The notes beneath the pieces are model-generated. The model was not told the origin of the DNA and made no database searches. It worked only from the letters and a program-made list of their open reading frames with translations. The translations under genes were made by a program, and so were the position numbers. A stretch of 64,000 bases of DNA from contig DASWWX010000053.1 in the NCBI GenBank assembly GCA_036405815.1, positions 173,886-237,885 of the forward strand, read 5' to 3'. This DNA is from Solimonas sp036405815 (lineage in GTDB: Bacteria > Pseudomonadota > Gammaproteobacteria > Nevskiales > Nevskiaceae). This document shows, piece by piece, positions 30,130 to 38,095 of this stretch (the first letter of the stretch is position 1; each line of letters begins with the position of its first letter).

Positions 30130-30604
30130 CGTAGCGGGACAGGCGCGCGTCCTGCGCCATCGCCACTTCCAGCGCGCTCAGCACGTCGCCGGTGGTGGCA
30201 TCGACGGTCGCGAACAGCGCCGCGTGCTGCGCCTGCGCCAGCGCGAAGAACGCTTCACGGTCGGCGGCATCGATCTGATACAGCGAGGCCAGCGTGGTCA
30301 GCGTCTCGCCTTCACCCGCCGCCATCTCGGCGGAGAGCTGGTCGATGTTGGCGCTGGCGAACATCGAGCGACGCGCCTTGCTGGCGACCACGCCATCGCC
30401 ATCGCAACCCAGCGTGCCGGACGTGATGCCGAAGGTCTGGTTGCCGAAGGTGCCGTTGGTGGTGGCGCCCAGCACCTTGAAGACCTTGCCCTTCTGTCCC
30501 TTCATCACCTGCGTACCGAGACCGCAACCGATGTCGCTGTCGGCCAGTGCCGCACCGAACGGCATCATCGCCACCAGCGCCGCCGCCAGAATCGTCTTCT
30601 TCAT
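30122..30604 (-). CDS. DUF3015 exported protein
   Basis: This 160-residue secreted protein has a clean signal peptide (MKKTILAAALVAMMPFGAALA) cleaved near residue 21. The mature start SDIGCGLGTQVMKGQKGKVFKVLGATTNG and the later TFGITSGTLGC are hallmarks of DUF3015, with two cysteines that could form a disulfide. The remainder is helical. Function is unknown. The stop overlaps the TTG start of the DUF4105 gene, so the two are translationally coupled. The 210-bp region upstream (30605-30814) must hold the promoter but shows no clear hexamers. Confidence 0.85.
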   Translation of the reverse strand: MKKTILAAALVAMMPFGAALADSDIGCGLGTQVMKGQKGKVFKVLGATTNGTFGNQTFGITSGTLGCDGDGVVASKARRSMFASANIDQLSAEMAAGEGETLTTLASLYQIDAADREAFFALAQAQHAALFATVDATTGDVLSALEVAMAQDARLSRYVA

Positions 30605-30759
30605 GTTCGTACCCCTGGGATTTCGTAGATAGGAGGCCGTTCGTTATTGCGATCGAACGGTGCACAGACGCTACTCCAAGCCGCGAGACCGCGCCAGCCT
30701 GGGCGACGACGACGCAAGACTTTCGTCACATCACGTTGCACTGCACAAAAGCGGGCCGT

Positions 30760-30796
30760 AAAAAAGGCGCGGCTCGCGTTGCCGCGAAGCCGCGCC
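30760..30796 (-). terminator. intrinsic terminator of the acylase gene
   Basis: On the minus strand GGCGCGGCT-T-CGCG pairs with CGCGAGCCGCGCC around a GCAA loop, a 13-bp stem with one bulge. Six T follow. It lies about 20 bp past the acylase stop. Confidence 0.9.
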
Positions 30797-30814
30797 GCTC
30801 GTCCCTCAACCGCC

Positions 30815-33292
30815 TTATTCGACGAGTCGGTACTTGCGGATCGCCGCCGCCTCGATCTGTGCCGGCGTGAACGGGAAGCGGTGCCAACGCTTGGCCGAGT
30901 ACTCGCGCGTGAAGTCGTTGTAGTGCGGATTCGCCGGATCGGTGGACTGCGAATAGGTGATGAAACCTTCCGCCACCACGCCGGCATCGTCCCAGGTCAC
31001 GGCCTGGATGTAGCTGTTGCCGTAGGTCACGCCGTATCCGTCGGCGTCGAGATTGCCGGTGCCGGAGACGATCGTGAAGGCCCCCTCGCCACCGGTACCG
31101 CCGAAGATCGGGATGTCGACGCCGTTGACGCCCGAATGCTGGATCTCGCCGAACGGCGCGTCGAGCGCGTAGCCCGAGTCCTGCACCGCAGTCACCGCAT
31201 CGGCGAGCGCCGCCTGCACGGTCGGCAGCAGCACGTTGAGCGTGCGCGGCGTGTGGACCGGGTCGTCGGCGGAGAACGGCGTGAGATAGACCGTCGAGGC
31301 GAGCGGATTCACCGGCAGGCCGCCGGGCGCCGAGGTGACGCGGCGCCAGAACTCGCGCCACAGGTGCGCGCCGCGCGAGTCGAGATTGGCACGGCCGTCC
31401 CAGGCGGCGAGCACCGCGCAGGCATCGCCGATCGCGACCGGGCCTGTCGTGCCGAGCGCAAAACCCAGCGGGCAGATCGTGTTGAGGACGGTCTCCCGCG
31501 CCAGCTCCACCGAGTACAGCTCGCTGGAGAGGGTGATCTCCTTGAGCTGCTCGAACGTGAACTTGGTGCCCTCGCGGCCGTCGCTGCCGTCGAGGCGACG
31601 CTCGGCATGCAGCAGACACAGGCGCGTGCGCAGCGAGCGCGCGGTGCCTTCCTTGCCGATGATGCTGTTGAAGCCCTCGACCTTCTCCTTGGCGTTGACC
31701 AGCCAGTAGCTGTCGTTGCAGTTGGTGACGTAGTCGTCGCGTTCCAGGCTCGGCAGATTGCCCGCGCCGAACACGCCCGGCGCCGGCGCATCGTCGTCAT
31801 TGCCCCACTCACAGGCGCTGCGCGAGCCGTCCAGCAGCGGCACCCCCGGCACGAGCTGGCCGAATACCGATGCCAGCGGCTGGGCGTCGCAGGTCGTGCG
31901 CTGCGCGTCGGTCACGTTCGGCACCACGGTGATATCCGAGTACCAGGCCTTTTCACCGGGGCCGGTGGCCACGGTGTTGACCCAGGGCACACCGAGGATG
32001 CTCTTCTGCAACGCCTTGAACTCGTCCAGCGACTGCGCCTGATCCCACTTGGCGAACTGGTTGATCAGGCGATCGTTCTCGGCATTGGCATCGCGCATCG
32101 TGAACGCAACGGCGTTGGTCCACGGCAGGGCGTTGACCTGACCCACGGCGGGCAGATTGAGCTTGAGGCCAACCATCGGGCCGTAATGCGTGCGGTACAT
32201 CGTGCGCGCCAGCGGCGAGACGCTGCCGTCGGCCTGCTTGACCTCGACGACCAGCGGTACTGCTTCCATGTCGCGGAATTGGCCGTCGTAAAGATACTGC
32301 GTCGGATTCAGCGGATTGATGACCAGCTGGTACAGCGTGAAGCGGAAGGCCGTGGAAACGGTGTGGCTCCAGGCGAGGTGATTGTTGAAGCCGATCAGCA
32401 CCGCCGGCACGCCGTAGAGCGCCGCGCCCATGATGTCGAGCTTGCCGGGGATCGTGGCGTGCGCGATGTACAGACGCTCGGTGCCGCTCCACGGAAAGTG
32501 GGGATTGCCGAACACCATCGGCACGCCGGTGGCCGAGCCCTGCGGCCCGATCGCGTACATGTTGCTGCCGAACGGGCGATCCTGCGTGAAGAACTTCAGG
32601 GCGCCGAGATCGTGTTCCAGCGCCTGCCGCGTCTGCGCGGCCCCCAGCACCGGCACCGGGTTGGTCAGCGACGGCGGCTGCGCGCTGCCGATGCCGCTGG
32701 CGAACACCGAGGAACTGGCGATGACGGCGAGCCGGTAGTAACGGCGGTACATGTCCGCTTCGCTGATTGCCGCCAGATACGGCTCGTCGCGACAGGCCAC
32801 ATGACGGCCGGCGTGGCCGCCGGCCTGAAGCTCCTGGATGTAGCGGTTGAAGCCGTCGGTGAAGCCCTTCGTCGCATCCCGCAATTCCGGCAACGCCGCC
32901 GTCTTCAGCCGCTCCACGACCGCATCCGTCGCCTGCAGCTTCCAGAAGAAGTCGCTAGACAGGTTGTCGGTGACCGAGCTGTTGGCCGGAATGCTGTACG
33001 TGCCGTCCGGGCCGATGTACTTGGAACGCTCGCCACGGATCGTCAGGAAGTCGTCATACATCACGCACAGGTTGTCCTCGGCGAAGGCATAGCCATAGCC
33101 GTAACCCATGCTGGCGAAGTCGGCTGCCTTGATGTGCGGAATACCCAGCGTGGTGCGCGTGATCGACACGTCGTAACCCTTGCCGGCGCCGCCTCCACCG
33201 CCGGACGTCGGCGACGAACTGCCGCAGGCCGCCAGTACCGCGGTCGTCACCACCACTGCCAGGCCGAATGCCGGCCGCCACCGTGCACGCAT
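30815..33292 (-). CDS. penicillin-acylase-family lipoprotein (Ntn hydrolase)
   Basis: This 825-residue precursor belongs to the penicillin G acylase/AHL acylase/aculeacin acylase family, which hydrolyses amide-linked acyl groups outside the cytoplasm. ATG 33292 has GGGGGAG upstream. A lipobox LAAC at 20-23 followed by a Ser/Gly linker predicts a membrane-anchored lipoprotein, unusual for a family that is mostly soluble and periplasmic. The family self-cleaves before a Ser that becomes the beta-chain N-terminus; here that is probably Ser243 in FGSNMYAIG. GNPHFPW, VLIGFNNHLAWSHT and the later NDSYWLVN match the beta-chain core. Substrate (lactone signal, lipopeptide or other) is not determined. 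A strong terminator follows. Confidence 0.85.
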   Translation of the reverse strand: MRARWRPAFGLAVVVTTAVLAACGSSSPTSGGGGGAGKGYDVSITRTTLGIPHIKAADFASMGYGYGYAFAEDNLCVMYDDFLTIRGERSKYIGPDGTYSIPANSSVTDNLSSDFFWKLQATDAVVERLKTAALPELRDATKGFTDGFNRYIQELQAGGHAGRHVACRDEPYLAAISEADMYRRYYRLAVIASSSVFASGIGSAQPPSLTNPVPVLGAAQTRQALEHDLGALKFFTQDRPFGSNMYAIGPQGSATGVPMVFGNPHFPWSGTERLYIAHATIPGKLDIMGAALYGVPAVLIGFNNHLAWSHTVSTAFRFTLYQLVINPLNPTQYLYDGQFRDMEAVPLVVEVKQADGSVSPLARTMYRTHYGPMVGLKLNLPAVGQVNALPWTNAVAFTMRDANAENDRLINQFAKWDQAQSLDEFKALQKSILGVPWVNTVATGPGEKAWYSDITVVPNVTDAQRTTCDAQPLASVFGQLVPGVPLLDGSRSACEWGNDDDAPAPGVFGAGNLPSLERDDYVTNCNDSYWLVNAKEKVEGFNSIIGKEGTARSLRTRLCLLHAERRLDGSDGREGTKFTFEQLKEITLSSELYSVELARETVLNTICPLGFALGTTGPVAIGDACAVLAAWDGRANLDSRGAHLWREFWRRVTSAPGGLPVNPLASTVYLTPFSADDPVHTPRTLNVLLPTVQAALADAVTAVQDSGYALDAPFGEIQHSGVNGVDIPIFGGTGGEGAFTIVSGTGNLDADGYGVTYGNSYIQAVTWDDAGVVAEGFITYSQSTDPANPHYNDFTREYSAKRWHRFPFTPAQIEAAAIRKYRLVE

Positions 33293-33353
33293 CATGTCTC
33301 CCCCGCTTGTCATCAAATTCTGAAAACCGGGGGCGAAGCCTACCGCAGTCCGT

Positions 33354-35081
33354 TCAGTCCAGCGCTTCGAGCGCCTCGAGCGCCTGGCGGTTCATCTCGC
33401 CACGCCGGGTGGACATCTCCACCAGATGGGTTCGAATCGCCGGATAGCGCCGCAGGATCTCGCGAAAGTCCCGGCGGTTGAGCGTGACGAACCGACAGTA
33501 GTCGGTGGCGGTGACGTCGGCGGCGCGCGGCTGGTCACCGAGCAGCGCCATCTCGCCGAAGAAGTCGCCGGCCTTCAGGCGGATGCGCTTGCGTGCAACC
33601 GCAACCTCCACCTGGCCCGACGAGATGAAGTACACCGCATCGGCATCGTCGCCGGAATGGATGACGCGCTCACCGGGCAGCGCCTCGACCGGGTGAAAGT
33701 GCAGCGCCACGACCTCGCGCTGCTCGGGCGTGAGGCCGGCGAACATCGGGAATCGCTCCAGCAGCTCCTCCGGCGAGAAGGTCTTGTGCGCCGACGCGCG
33801 CTGCGCGGCCGCCTCCCGCACGCGCGCCAGTTCCACTTCCAGCGCCTGCAGTCGCGCCTGTCGCGGCGCGGACGTCGCCGAGCGCCGCTCCAGCAGGCGC
33901 GCCAACCGGTCGGCGGCAGCGAACATCAGCGGGTTGACCGTGATCGACAGCAGCGCCGCCGCCAGAATCAGGCTCAAGCCCTCGGGCGGCAGCAACGCGT
34001 AGCTGATGCCGATGCCGGCGAGAATGAACGAGAACTCGCCGACCTGCGCCAGCGCCGCGGAGACGGTCAGCGCGGCGCGCAACGGATAGCCGAGGATCAG
34101 CACGATCGCCGTCGCCGCCAGCGACTTGCCGATCAGTACCAGCGACAGCACCGCCGCCACCAGCAGCGGTTCGCGCCACAGTACCGTCGGATCGAACAGC
34201 ATCCCGACCGATACGAAGAACAGCACCGCAAACGCGTCCTGCAAGGGCAGGGAGTTGGTCGCCGCCTTGTGGCTGAGATCGGATTCGTTCAGCACCATGC
34301 CGGCGAAGAACGCGCCGAGCGCGAACGACACGCCGAACAGTGCGGCAGACCCGAACGCGATACCGAGCGCCGACGACAGGACCGCCAGCGTGAACAGCTC
34401 GCGCGAGCCGGTGCGAGCGACCTGCTTGAGCATCCACGGCAGCACGCGGGGGCCGATCAGCAGCACCACGGCGGCGAACGCCGTGACCTTGAGCAGCGTG
34501 ACGACGAGCGTCACCAGCAGCGACCCGCCGGCACCGTCGTCGTCGACACGGCCGCCGAGCACGCCCGCCAGCGCCGGCAGCAGCACCAGCGCCAGCACCA
34601 TCGCCAGATCCTCGACGATCAACCAGCCCACGGCGATGCGGCCGTTGGTGGTCGCCACCGCATTGCGCTCCTCCAGCGCCTTGAGCAGCACCACCGTACT
34701 GGCAACCGAAAGGCACAAACCCAGCACCAGACCGGCGCCGAAGCTCCAGCCCCAGAACATCGCCAATGCGATACCGATCGCGGTCGCCACGGCGATCTGG
34801 CCGATCGCACCGGGAATGGCGATGCGCCGCACCGCCATCAGATCCGCCAGCGAGAAATGCAGGCCGACACCGAACATCAACAGGATCACGCCGATCTCGG
34901 CGAGTTGCCCCGCCAGCGCCGCGTCGGCCACGAAGCCGGGCGTATGCGGCCCCATCATGACGCCGGCGATCAGGTACCCGACCAGCGGCGGCAATCGCAG
35001 CCGATGGGCGGCCAGGCCGAGCAGAAAGGCCAGCACGAATCCAATGGCGATCGTGGCAATCAGCGTGACGTCGTGCGGCAT
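33354..35081 (-). CDS. CPA2-family cation/proton antiporter with C-terminal cyclic-nucleotide-binding domain
   Basis: This 575-residue inner-membrane transporter is of the Kef/YbaL type. About twelve helices fill residues 5-385, including GVGLHFSLADLMAVRR and VGWLIVEDLAMVLALVLLPAL, typical of the CPA2 family. In place of the usual RCK/TrkA-N domain, residues about 425-575 form a cNMP-binding domain with ERFPMFAGLTPEQREVV, a glycine-turn GDFFGEMALLGDQPRAADVTA (phosphate-binding cassette) and helical end. A coiled-coil-like Arg/Glu linker joins the two. This suggests gating by cAMP, cGMP or a related ligand. It lies just upstream of the acylase gene on the same strand and is divergent from a GFA gene. 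Confidence 0.9.
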   Translation of the reverse strand: MPHDVTLIATIAIGFVLAFLLGLAAHRLRLPPLVGYLIAGVMMGPHTPGFVADAALAGQLAEIGVILLMFGVGLHFSLADLMAVRRIAIPGAIGQIAVATAIGIALAMFWGWSFGAGLVLGLCLSVASTVVLLKALEERNAVATTNGRIAVGWLIVEDLAMVLALVLLPALAGVLGGRVDDDGAGGSLLVTLVVTLLKVTAFAAVVLLIGPRVLPWMLKQVARTGSRELFTLAVLSSALGIAFGSAALFGVSFALGAFFAGMVLNESDLSHKAATNSLPLQDAFAVLFFVSVGMLFDPTVLWREPLLVAAVLSLVLIGKSLAATAIVLILGYPLRAALTVSAALAQVGEFSFILAGIGISYALLPPEGLSLILAAALLSITVNPLMFAAADRLARLLERRSATSAPRQARLQALEVELARVREAAAQRASAHKTFSPEELLERFPMFAGLTPEQREVVALHFHPVEALPGERVIHSGDDADAVYFISSGQVEVAVARKRIRLKAGDFFGEMALLGDQPRAADVTATDYCRFVTLNRRDFREILRRYPAIRTHLVEMSTRRGEMNRQALEALEALD

Positions 35082-35182
35082 GGGTGGCCCCGCAGCTTTG
35101 AAAACCCCGAGAGCCTATCGCATGCTGAACCGGCCAGGCGCCGCGCAAGAAATGCAGGATGGCGCCGACCCAGGAGCCGACC

Positions 35183-35641
35183 ATGCACGAGGAAGCACCC
35201 ATCGGTGGCGGTTGTCAGTGCGGGACCGTCCGATACGCGCTGCACATGACGCCGGTGCGTGTGCACTACTGCCACTGCCGCATGTGTCAGCGCGCCACCG
35301 GCAACCTGTTCGCGGCGCTGGCCGGCTGCGCCAAGGACCGGTTCGTGTGGACCCGCGGCACCCCGGCATTCTTCGCCTCGTCATCGCTGGCGCAGCGCGG
35401 CTACTGCCGGGACTGCGGCACGCCGCTTTCCTTCGCCTATGACGATGCGCCGTGGCTCTACGTCACGATCGGCAGCCTCGACGACCCCGGCCGCTCACCA
35501 CCCGAACGGCACTACGGCATCGAAAGCCAAGTGCCATGGCTGCGGCTCGACGATGCGCTGCCGCGCGAGGCGACCGCAGACGATCCGCGCCTGCATGCGA
35601 TGACGATTCACCAGCATCGCGAACCTCGCCGAGGACGCTGA
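35183..35641 (+). CDS. GFA family zinc protein
   Basis: This 152-residue protein of the glutathione-dependent formaldehyde-activating (GFA/CENP-V) family binds two zincs. ATG 35183 has GGAG at good spacing. The metal ligands are all present: CQC at 11-13, CHCRMC at 30-35 and CRDC at 75-78. The adjacent conserved pieces YCHCRMCQRATG and RGYCRDCGTPLSF are typical. The actual reaction of most members is unknown, and Gfa itself may only bind glutathione. It is divergent from the antiporter gene and convergent with sucrose phosphorylase. Confidence 0.9.
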   Translation: MHEEAPIGGGCQCGTVRYALHMTPVRVHYCHCRMCQRATGNLFAALAGCAKDRFVWTRGTPAFFASSSLAQRGYCRDCGTPLSFAYDDAPWLYVTIGSLDDPGRSPPERHYGIESQVPWLRLDDALPREATADDPRLHAMTIHQHREPRRGR

Positions 35642-35720
35642 TACCGGCGCCTCGGCGCCATCGGAAGCGCCGTCGTCATTGCCATCGTCAGCGAGCTCGT
35701 CAGGGACGACTGCATCCCTG

Positions 35721-37163
35721 CTACCAGCGCGTGGTCAGCCAGCGGCCGGACTTCACGTCCAGATATCGCGTCGTCGCGGTCTTGAAGTTCAGATCGACGA
35801 ACAGCTCGCAGGTGTGCGTGCCATCGCGCCAGCACATCGCCACGCTGCTGTCGTTCGAGTACTGCAGGTGGAATACGCCGTTGAACGCCGGATAGTGCGA
35901 GCGGAACGCCATCAGATCGAGCAGACGCCGCACCACGGGCTGCTGCATCGCGGCGTCGACCTCGTCGAGCGTGTAGCGATGCCGGTTGATGTCGCGCAGC
36001 TCGCCAGTGGCTTCCATCAGCTCGTGATCGTTGCGGCCGGCCAGCAGGCCGACGTAGTACACCTGCGGGATGCCCGGCGCGAAGAACTGGATCGCCCGCG
36101 CGGCGATATAGGCATCGTCGTTGCCCTTGAGCGCGTCGTAGTACGTGCAGGTCAGCTGGTAGATCGCGCCGACGCTATGCACGTTGGCGGCCGAGCGGCG
36201 CAGGATCGGATCGGCGCTGCGCTGGCTGACGTTGTCGATCACCGCCTGGATTTCGGCCTTGGGCAGCACCCCCTCGACGTCGGGGATGCAGATGCCGTCG
36301 TGCGTGTCGAGCACGGTCATCTGATTGCGCGGGCACATGCGCAGCCAGTTCTTGAGGTAGGTGCTGTTTGCGTCGAACAGGGCGTACAGCAGCAGCGGCG
36401 CCAGCGCAAAGCCATACGGGTGCATGCCGTGCAGCGCAATGGCGTACTGATAACTGGAATGATCGTGCACTTCCGGCAGCGTTTCGGCGCCGTGTTCGCG
36501 CGCAACACCGTCGATCCACTTGAGGATGTCGTAGACATCCGGCTCGACCAGGAAGCAGCTGGTGCCGATGCGCTTGGTCGTGTAGCCGAACGCATCGAGA
36601 CGAAACAGCTTCACACCGCGCGCGGTCAGGAAGCGGATCGTGTCTTCCATCAACGCGTAGGTTTTCGGCGAATTCCAGTTGAGATCGATCTGCGACTCGG
36701 TGAACGTGCACCAGACCCGGCTGGTGCTGCCGTCGGCAAAGCGCACCTCGCGGAACGGCTCCTTTTCCTTGCGGATATGAATCTTCGCCAGATCGTCCGG
36801 CGTGATCTCGCCCATTTGATCGACATGGACGAACAGGTCGGCATGCACCGAGGCCTGTCCATGCTGCAGAAAGTCCTGAAACTCGGGCGACGCGTCGGAC
36901 AGGTGGTTGAGCGTGATATCGAGACAAAGGTCGTAGTCCGCGGCGATGCGGGCCATGTCGTCCCAGTCGCCATAGCGCGGGTCGATCGCCTTGTGGGTCA
37001 GCGGCGAGAAGCCGCCGTCGGCATTGGACGGATACGGCGGCAGGATATGCACGCCACCGATGCGGTCGCCGACATGGCGACGCAGCACCCCGTACAGTTC
37101 ATTCAGGTTCTGGCCCAGCCGGTCGGGATAGGCGATCAGTTGCACTTGGTTGCGCAGGCTCAT
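35721..37163 (-). CDS. sucrose phosphorylase (GH13 subfamily 18)
   Basis: Sucrose phosphorylase converts sucrose and phosphate to glucose 1-phosphate and fructose in the cytosol. The 480-residue product has the right size. The N-terminus (NQVQLIAYPDRLG...) and the opening barrel element HILPPYPSNADGGFSPL mark the GH13_18 group. The nucleophile is Asp190 in LFRLDAFGYTTKR, the acid/base Glu231 in TLPEVHDH, and the transition-state Asp lies in LDTHDGI near 288. There is no sucrose transporter, fructokinase or regulator beside it. It could use sucrose as an internal osmolyte store or act on related glucosides. It is divergent from the YhhQ gene. Confidence 0.88.
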   Translation of the reverse strand: MSLRNQVQLIAYPDRLGQNLNELYGVLRRHVGDRIGGVHILPPYPSNADGGFSPLTHKAIDPRYGDWDDMARIAADYDLCLDITLNHLSDASPEFQDFLQHGQASVHADLFVHVDQMGEITPDDLAKIHIRKEKEPFREVRFADGSTSRVWCTFTESQIDLNWNSPKTYALMEDTIRFLTARGVKLFRLDAFGYTTKRIGTSCFLVEPDVYDILKWIDGVAREHGAETLPEVHDHSSYQYAIALHGMHPYGFALAPLLLYALFDANSTYLKNWLRMCPRNQMTVLDTHDGICIPDVEGVLPKAEIQAVIDNVSQRSADPILRRSAANVHSVGAIYQLTCTYYDALKGNDDAYIAARAIQFFAPGIPQVYYVGLLAGRNDHELMEATGELRDINRHRYTLDEVDAAMQQPVVRRLLDLMAFRSHYPAFNGVFHLQYSNDSSVAMCWRDGTHTCELFVDLNFKTATTRYLDVKSGRWLTTRW

Positions 37164-37345
37164 GAGCAGTCCTTTTCTTGTTGGGGCCGCGCGCGGCCGT
37201 GTATCTACGCCGCTTGCGGGCGGCGCGTTATCCTCAATGGGCGCGTGTCGGCCGTCGCAACGACGCGCCGGCACCCTATACCGAGTCTCGAAACCCCTGA
37301 TCGGTTCCCCGGCATGCTGAGACGCGCGCGGGGGACCCGGAGCCC

Positions 37346-38095
37346 ATGATGAGTTCGCAGGCACGCCTTGGCTTTCGTTACTACGACTTCTGTCTCGCCG
37401 GCATGGTCGCGGTGCTGCTGTGCTCCAACCTGATCGGCCCCGGCAAGGTCGGCACCCTCGATCTGCCGCTGCTCGGCGTTGTCGCCTTCGGCGCCGGCAA
37501 TCTGTTCTTCCCGATTGGCTACATCTTCGGCGACGTGCTCACCGAGGTGTACGGCTATGCGCGCGCGCGCCGCGCGATCTGGGCCGGCTTCGCAGCGATG
37601 GCCTTCGCCACCTTCATGAGCTTCGTCGTGCTCAACCTGCCGCCGGACCCGCGCGAGCCCTGGAACGCGACGCTGCAGCCGGCGCTGGAAACGGTGTTCG
37701 GCAACACCTGGCGCATCGTGCTGGCCAGCATGATCGGCTACTGGGTCGGCGACTTCGTGAACTCCTACGTGATGGCGCGCATGAAGGTGTGGACGCAAGG
37801 CCGGCACCTGTGGATGCGCACGATCGGCTCCACGATCTGCGGGCAGGGTGCCGACTCGCTGTTGTTCTACCCGATCGCCTTCTACGGCATCTGGAGCACC
37901 GACGCGCTGCTCAGCGTGGTCGTCTTCAACTTCCTGTTCAAGCTCGGCGTGGAAGTCGCGTTCACGCCGGTCACGTATTTTGTGGTCGGCCGCCTCAAGC
38001 GCGCCGAGGGCGTGGACGTCTACGACTACGACACCCGCTTCACGCCGTTTTCGCTCAAGGACGAGGGCCAGACGCAGCGCACGCCCGGCGCGTGA
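37346..38095 (+). CDS. queuosine precursor transporter (YhhQ/DUF165 family)
   Basis: This 249-residue inner-membrane protein belongs to the YhhQ (VUT_1) family that imports queuosine precursors preQ0/preQ1. Six or so helices are visible. The family pieces GNLFFPIGYIFGDVLTEVYGY (about 51-71) and IGYWVGDFVNSYVMARMK (about 131-148) are diagnostic. GGAG precedes the double ATG. No preQ1 riboswitch is evident in the 182-bp divergent gap. Its last 41 bp overlap the end of the convergent protease gene. Confidence 0.9.
   Translation: MMSSQARLGFRYYDFCLAGMVAVLLCSNLIGPGKVGTLDLPLLGVVAFGAGNLFFPIGYIFGDVLTEVYGYARARRAIWAGFAAMAFATFMSFVVLNLPPDPREPWNATLQPALETVFGNTWRIVLASMIGYWVGDFVNSYVMARMKVWTQGRHLWMRTIGSTICGQGADSLLFYPIAFYGIWSTDALLSVVVFNFLFKLGVEVAFTPVTYFVVGRLKRAEGVDVYDYDTRFTPFSLKDEGQTQRTPGA

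Noticed and set aside
33425..33450. GGGTTCGAATC resembling a tRNA T-arm
   Set aside because: It lies inside the antiporter coding sequence with no acceptor or anticodon stem around it.
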